A DNA stretch of 64,000 bases from Cololabis saira. Its lineage: Eukaryota > Chordata > Actinopteri > Beloniformes > Belonidae. The translations under genes and the position numbers were made by a program. The stretch covers positions 19,100,441 to 19,164,440 of the forward strand of contig NC_084607.1 in assembly GCF_033807715.1 (NCBI RefSeq). The letters run 5' to 3'. Below the pieces are notes generated by a model that saw only the letters and a program-made list of their open reading frames with translations, was not told the DNA's origin and did not search any database. Shown here in pieces: positions 58,111 through 64,000 of this stretch; positions within the stretch are counted from its first letter, which is position 1; each line of letters starts with the position of its first letter.

Positions 58111-60594
58111 TGACTGAGAAAAGTAATGCGCATTGTTGCAGGATCGAGACGCACATTTTGATGTATAACACACAGTGCACATTACGGTTCGGGCGAAGAA
58201 ACGGCCGAAGAAATGGCATAAATTGCGCCAAAATTACACGATTAATTCAAAATGGCCGACATCCTGTTCGGTTTCGGCCATGGCGCCATGAGACTTTTCT
58301 TTAAGTTGCGACATGATACAGGTGTGTACCGATTTTCGTGCATGTATGTCAAACCGTCGTGGGGCTTGAGGCACAAAGTTTTCTAGGGGGCGCTGTTGAG
58401 CCATGGCTTTGACGGCCTGATGGGAAAAGGTGTTACTCAGTCTTGTGGTTCTGGATTTGAGTGTCCGATATCTTTTTCCAGAGGGGAGTGGGGAGAACAG
58501 GGCTTGCACCCCAGTCGAGTCAACCTAAAGAACAGTGGAGAGACGGACAGAAAGAGAGTCGGTGAAAGAGAGTCGGTGAAAGAGATAAAGGTTGTGATAG
58601 TTCCCATATGTGCAAACAGACACCTGATATCTGTCCTGGTGGGCGAATCAACATTCTCTGCGAGTGACACAGATGTGCACACCGTCTGTTCAAGTTCAAG
58701 AGCTAAATAGCTGAGGGAGAAGGACAGAAGGAGAAGAAGCGATCCTCGTTTGTTTATATTGAGAGAGGATATTTAATAGACCCATAAAAAGCATAATTGG
58801 CCAGACTGCCGGCTGGCACTTTCAAGTGTCTACATCTCAGCCTGCAAAGGGTTTAACCTTACTGTAAACCCTGCCTGGTGTCGTTTCACGTTGATTTGTA
58901 TCATCTCATCCAGCAGCACTTTCATCTTGTCTTTTTAATCTGATTGATTACTCTCACTTCATCCCTATTAGATCTCTTTCATTACCTCTATTACTAAACA
59001 GTCTGAAAAATATTTTCCCACATCATTGAAGCTGACACCTGTGTTGGAAATATTAGTTTCCAAGATGTGATGTCATTTCCTCTCCTTCCTCTTACCCTGC
59101 ATGCGAGCCAGCCATTCAAGCAGGTGTAGCTGATTTCCTACACCTCCTGCGCATACTTTGTCATGAATGATTTCTAGCTTCTTTTTGTCCAACTGTGTTA
59201 CTCCATCAACTTCGGCTGCTAAGGAAAACATTTGCCGCCTTTTTAGAACCTTTTTCTTCCTCTCCATCCCCCCTTTCTCTTCTTCTGTTTTCAAGCGTGT
59301 CATGATTAATTTGTAGCATGTTGGTAAGATTTAGCTGCAAGGAGGAGGGCCTAGGTGAGTGGGCTTTGAGTTATTTATATGCCCAGAGAGGAGGGATACT
59401 GTTTTTCCAACATTTATACTCACTCTCACAAGGTCCAGATGTTGTGTCCTCTTGCTGGCCTCCAGTTGTCGTAGTAGCTGAAGCTGCATTGTGTTTCTTT
59501 AAGATACATCGCTGCTCATATTGCTAAAAATCGGCCCTTACCGTGATACTCAATTGTACATCTGTGGCTACAGCTGCCAAATACAGATGACATCTTCATC
59601 AGAAGGTTTAAAGCTGCTTTAGATTTCTCATGCATATGCGAGCTTGGCGATGTGATCTATGAAGCATTCTGCCTGCTGAGAGACGAAAGGGTAGTTTATT
59701 TGCGTTGTGCGGCTGCTCCGGTAATGTAGTAAAGGCCTAAGAGATGTTGTAATGGCAAAACTTTTTTTTTTTTTCCCTGCTCCAGCTCACAGATAGATGA
59801 TTTATTTTAGTGTACTTTTATTGATCCCTTGAATGGGAAAGTTGTATTTTTGTCCTCCCTACTCCACAGACGCGTCTCAGAGGCCAATAGAGGTTTGTGT
59901 GGGTGTGATTTGAAGCTTGAGTGGAGACAGAGCCGAGACATGTACAGATTGCATTTAAACTTGGCTGATTCCTTTTTTTTTTCTTTTGAAAAATTGTATT
60001 TTACAGCATATTAATTCATATTTGCAATAAAACATCTACACAAAAGGCCGAATACAGTGCCTTTTAGAAATCTAAAAAAAGTATTTTGAGGTACAGAACT
60101 GAGGCTTTTCTGCAAAAATAAAATACAGCAGTAATCAGTCTTCTCATTACTGATAAAAGGTTTGATTCATTTAAACTCTGTCATACTGGACATGATTATT
60201 GTTGTTTTTCACCTTACATATAATCTCCTGTTATAAAAGAATGCTATTTGTTTTCTTTATCCCTGACTGTTGCTCCAAACTATCTCAAGTTATTGGTTAG
60301 ACTGAAGTAAAATATGCTGCAGGCATTCATAATTGCATGTAAATAAATGTCAAGAGCTTTGGCTATTCCCCATCTTCTGGTTAACTAATGATGGTTCCAA
60401 TACTCATGTACATACTTTGAGTTTAATATCAGTTTTGACATTAATTATGCCCATTTTATCAATAGCCCATCAGATCGTTAACAAAGAGAGACAAACAACC
60501 ATACATGCATGGATTTACTCCCACGCTTCATGAAGTGGCAAAAACAGTGAAAGATGGTTTGTCCATTAACCCCTCTTCTTTCCTTTGTTTGAAA

Positions 60595-60940
60595 TGTTGG
60601 CCACATGGAACACAGGTACCGACTTCTAACTGACTCGCAGCATTTCAGCAATAAACCAATGATGACGTATCCATTCCTTGCGGTGTAACAATGATTTATT
60701 TACAAAAACAAATTTTAACACTGGGCTTTATGCCAAAATAATGAGTTTGCTGAGCTGAGCATGGCTGAGGTCAATAATGGTGTCCGCCTGGCACCTGCTT
60801 CCTCCACCAAGCCCAAGGACAACCCCTATATGGGAGTCAGTGCACCGCACCAGGTCACCTGCAGAGGGCGTACACTGACAAAAGGGATTAGACACTCAAA
60901 AAATACAGGGTGAACAGAAAACTTCATTATGGCTCTAACA
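60595..60940 (-). mobile_element. 3' LTR of a BEL/Pao retrotransposon
   Basis: On the minus strand it starts TGTTAGAGCC and ends GGCCAACA, giving TGTT...AACA ends and 346 bp. A purine-rich tract, AGGGGCCGGGG, directly precedes it (60941-60951), as expected of the polypurine primer. An AATAAA lies inside. The partner 5' LTR is outside the window, so the pair and the target duplication cannot be checked. Confidence 0.75.
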
Positions 60941-61067
60941 CCCCGGCCCCTAATTGCTCTCCAAAGAGCCAATTACCCAATGAATGTAAATGAAATAGGA
61001 GCCATATTATAAATGGAAAAGTAAAAAATAAAGTATATACATTACTGACAGGCTGGGTGAAGACCAG

Positions 61068-61620
61068 TCACTCAGTTTCTAGGATGGGGCACAACTTTGT
61101 AATGGGCCTCTCCAGGATGGAGGTCTTTGTTTTGAGCCTCACTGAGCGGACCAACCCCTTTGCGTCTGGCCTTGTCTCCAACACCCTACCCAACGGCCAG
61201 GATCCCCATGGAGCCGTGGGGTCCACCACCAGAACTATATCTCCAACATTTAGGTTCCTCTTCACCATACCCCATTTCTTTCTCTCCTGTAGTAGCAAAA
61301 GGTACTCTTTTGTCCATCTTTGCCAGAACAAATCAGCCATATACTGGATCTGTTTCCAGCGGCGTCTGGCGTAGAGATCAGATTTCTGGAATGATCCTGG
61401 GGGTAGGACGGGTTGTGTTCTAAGTTGGAGTAGGTGGTTTGGGGTTAGCGGCTCTACATCATGAGGATCGGAAGAGACAGTGGAGAGGGGGCGGTTGTTG
61501 AGGGTTGCCTCTACCTCACAGAAGATGGTTTGTAGGCCCTCATCATCCATAGTCTGTTCTTTGAGAGTGGAGTTGAGCACCTGGCGGACGGAACGTATCA
61601 GTCTTTCCCAGACTCCGCCA
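61068..61620 (-). pseudogene. pol: BEL/Pao pol C-terminal segment in a shifted frame
   Basis: This frame carries the end of the integrase and the C-terminal domain, recognisable by EVEATLNNRPLSTVSSDP, then EPLTPNHLL, then the SH3-like VGDIVLVVD and WPLGRVLETRPDAKGLVRSV. The third catalytic acidic residue of the integrase is at its upstream end. It follows the main frame directly; a one-base loss near 61,624 would account for the shift. As it stands, the two parts cannot be made as one protein without frameshifting. Confidence 0.8.
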
Positions 61621-64000
61621 TGGTGGATGCTGCTGGGGGATTAAAGCTCCATTGAATCATGTTGGGTAGCAGAGCATTTTGGATTTTCTCTCCATCCAGG
61701 GATTTTAAGGCAGTCTTTAGCTCAGCCTGGGCACCCACCAGATTTGTGCCTCGGTCCGAACGAAAGTGGCGTGCCTGTCCTCTCCTGCAACAAAATCTCC
61801 TTATAGCATTAATGCAGGAGTCTGTGTCAAGCAAGTATGCAACTTCCAAGTGTACGGCTCTGGTAACCATACATGTGAACAAGACTCCATACCTTTTGAC
61901 CCTTTTTCTTCCTCTCCTCACCTCTATCGGGCCAAAGTAGTCCACGCCGACATTGGTGAAGGGTGGCAAGTCGGGTAGAATTCTTTCCAGAGGCAAATCT
62001 GCCATTTTTTGTTCTCCTGTTTTGCCTCTTACTCGTCGACAAACAACACACTTTGAAATAATTCTCCGTGCTGCTGCGTTTCCTTTTATCATCCAGTAGT
62101 GCTTCCGGAGCTCTGAAAGCATGTGGTTTCTGCCACTATGTCCGGAGCGCTGATGAATGTCTCTTAGAATGAGAATTGAGGCATGTGCATCTTTGGGGAG
62201 GATGCAAGGATGTTTACTTTCAGCAGGCATAGCGGATCTGTGTAGTCGGCCGCCTACTCTTATGACACCGTCCTCCAATATTGGGTCTAGCCTCCAGATC
62301 TTGCTATTTTTTGGCACACTGGGCGGAGTTGCTGCCAGTGTTTCCATTTCCACTGGGAAATGCTGTTTCTGAACGTAGGCAATGACTGACCTTTCTGACT
62401 GCGTCATATCCTCCACTGAAATGGACTGTCCACCAAATGTAGCCTTAAAGGTGTCAAGCTCTGTGTTCAGTTTCCGGTTGACTGAGCGGGTGGGGGCGTG
62501 GCCTGTGAAAATCTCTTTACGTTTTTTGGAGATACGCAACAAAATTTTCATTAGCTTGAGGTACCATGCCACTCCTTTCACCAGCCTTTTCCAGTCAGAG
62601 TAGGGGGAAATCAGTTGGTGTGTGGGGGTTTCTTTCACCACTGTGGTGAACACTGAAGTGGTTTTTCTGACCTCTGGGTCATCTTGTAATGACTTACAGA
62701 CCAAGGCCTTCTCCTCAGGCCAGCTGTCCTCAGGTTTACACAAAAAATCAGGGCCGTAGATCCATCTCCTCTGCACCATGAATTTGACTGCATTTAGCCC
62801 CCTGGAGGCATCATCTGCAGGATTTTCCTTTGTGCCTACAAACCTCCATTGGGATAGCTCTGTGTTGTCATGGATTAGTGAAACCCTGTTGGCCACATAT
62901 GTTTTAAACCTGGCATAATCATTTCCGATGTATTTTAGTACTGTTTGACTATCCGTCCAGAAGACTGAGGGATGTAATTCCAGGTGAACTTCTCTCCTCA
63001 GCATCTTATCCACTTTTACTGCTAGTGCTGCAGCTGCTAGCTCTAGTCGTGGCACTGTCATGTGTTTGAGGGGGAGGACTCTGGACTTTCCGAGTGCAAA
63101 AGTGACATGAATAAGGCCTTGAGCATTAACTTGCCTTATATAGCTCACCGAGCCATAGCCGCTTTCACTGGCGTCCGCGAAGTGATGTAGCTGGACATGT
63201 GTTGGTGCTCCATAGCCTGCGGGCTTCATACAGCGTGCAACCTTAAAGTGCCGCACCTGTTCCAGACTGTCCAGCCATTCCTTCCACTGTAGTGATGCAG
63301 CTTTTGGTAGAGGTTCATCCCATCCAAGACCTATCTGGCAGAGCTCCTGTAGCAATTGCTTGGCTGGGAGAATGAGTGGGGCAAAAAAGCCAAGTGGGTC
63401 GAAAATTGAACTCACGATGCTGAGAATGCCCCTGCGTGTCTGAGGCTTTTGTGGAAGGTTGATGTTGAACTGGAAGTTGTCATTTTCCACATTCCAATGT
63501 AGCCCCAGAGCCCGTTCGATTGGGAGGCTGTCACTGTCCAGATCCAATGACCTCACTTCTTTAGCCCTATGCTCTTGGGGGATGGAGGCCAAAACAGCAC
63601 GGCTGTTACTCACCCACTGTGTGATTTGGAAACCACCTTTGTGGCACAGTGAGGTTAGGTCCTTGATTAGGTGGATTGCTTCAGACTCTGTGGCTACTGA
63701 CTTTACACAGTCATCGACGTAAAAGTTGTGCTGTATCGTTTCTGCAGCCTGAGGAAAAAAGCTTTTTTTGTTATCATCAGCCGTTTTTCTGAGTGTGAAA
63801 TTTGCGCAGGTTGGGGAGGACACAGCACCAAAGATGTGCACCAGCATACGATACTCTTTTGGAGTTTGGCTGGTGTCCCCCTGTGGCCACCACAGGAAGC
63901 GCAAGTAGTCCACATCAGACCTGTCCACTCTGACCTGATGGAACATGGACTTAATGTCACCCATGATTCCAATGGGTTCATGTCGAAATCGTAAAAGAAC
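61598..64000 (-). pseudogene. pol: BEL/Pao pol: reverse transcriptase, RNase H and integrase (frameshifted)
   Basis: The frame is open through the window edge. Counting from the Met at 63964, the RT catalytic motif YVDD is at residues 82-85. The RNase H segment begins near FADAS at 262-266 (first Asp 264), with WTDS at 336-339. The integrase zinc ligands are H604, H609, C639 and C642. Catalytic Asp residues are in VDYFGP (D675) and FRSDRG (D737). The third acidic residue is not in this frame: after residue 780 (about 61,625) the frame runs into a stop at 61,598. Gag and protease are not in view. An otherwise well-kept frame suggests a young insertion disabled by one small lesion. Confidence 0.85.

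Larger units (their letters stand above)
60595..64000 (-). mobile_element. BEL/Pao LTR retrotransposon, 3' part, runs off the right edge
   Basis: Order on the minus strand: pol (from before the window edge to 61,598), a second pol frame (61,580-61,068), a short noncoding stretch, a polypurine tract and the 3' LTR. The gag, protease and 5' LTR lie beyond position 64,000. It is opposite in orientation to CORO7. Confidence 0.85.

Noticed and set aside
57736..58304. 89-135 codon frames with ASVT, GVSD and AVTD repeats
   Set aside because: A 12-bp unit keeps every frame open; the peptides reflect the minisatellite.
59073..59303. 76-codon Lys/Glu-rich minus-strand frame ending LEWLARMQGKRKERK
   Set aside because: It looks somewhat protein-like, but I know no homologue and saw no convincing partner exons. 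A BLASTP hit in other fish would revive it.

Overview
The window is vertebrate nuclear DNA, almost certainly from a ray-finned (teleost) fish. The genes are split into many small GT-AG exons. They encode proteins collinear with human TEDC2, HMOX2, DNAJA3 and CORO7. The spaces between exons are filled with typical teleost transposable elements: hAT and Tc1 derivatives, TTAA-flanked MITEs, non-LTR retrotransposon ends, a BEL/Pao LTR element and long (TA)n, (TG)n and (TTTC)n arrays.

Layout. 1-2,800: intergenic, with a TA/TACA microsatellite. 2,801-7,115 (minus): TEDC2, nine firm exons plus one inferred mini-exon, with a tRNA-Thr(AGU) gene in intron 1. 7,116-12,683: intergenic, holding a candidate TEDC2 promoter and a dead L2-like LINE with a second retroelement inside it. 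12,684-14,734 (plus): HMOX2, five coding exons giving 313 aa, then a 2.4 kb 3' UTR. 18,295-26,490 (minus): DNAJA3, eleven coding exons giving 454 aa, convergent with HMOX2. Its introns hold a foldback transposon and a Tc1/hAT/SINE nest. 26,521-28,463: a MITE and a three-level hAT/MITE/SINE nest. 28,570-29,910: an element whose terminal inverted repeats carry YY1-like sites next to CORO7. From 30,043 (plus): the first seven coding exons of CORO7 (208 codons). No later exon was recognised, so 40,629 to about 60,594 reads as one intron of more than 20 kb. 60,595-64,000 (minus): 3' LTR and frameshifted pol of a BEL/Pao retrotransposon that runs off the right edge.

The four protein genes share no pathway. 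Their products act at the centriole (TEDC2), on the ER membrane in haem breakdown (HMOX2), as a mitochondrial Hsp70 co-chaperone (DNAJA3) and in Golgi/actin traffic (CORO7). HMOX2, DNAJA3 and CORO7 are neighbours in human 16p13.3 too, so this is conserved synteny; TEDC2 beside HMOX2 is a different arrangement from human. The most informative signals are exon models that close in frame across every junction, several transposons dated relative to each other by intact target-site duplications, and transposon ends lying in putative promoters. I saw no evidence of an undescribed multi-gene system.
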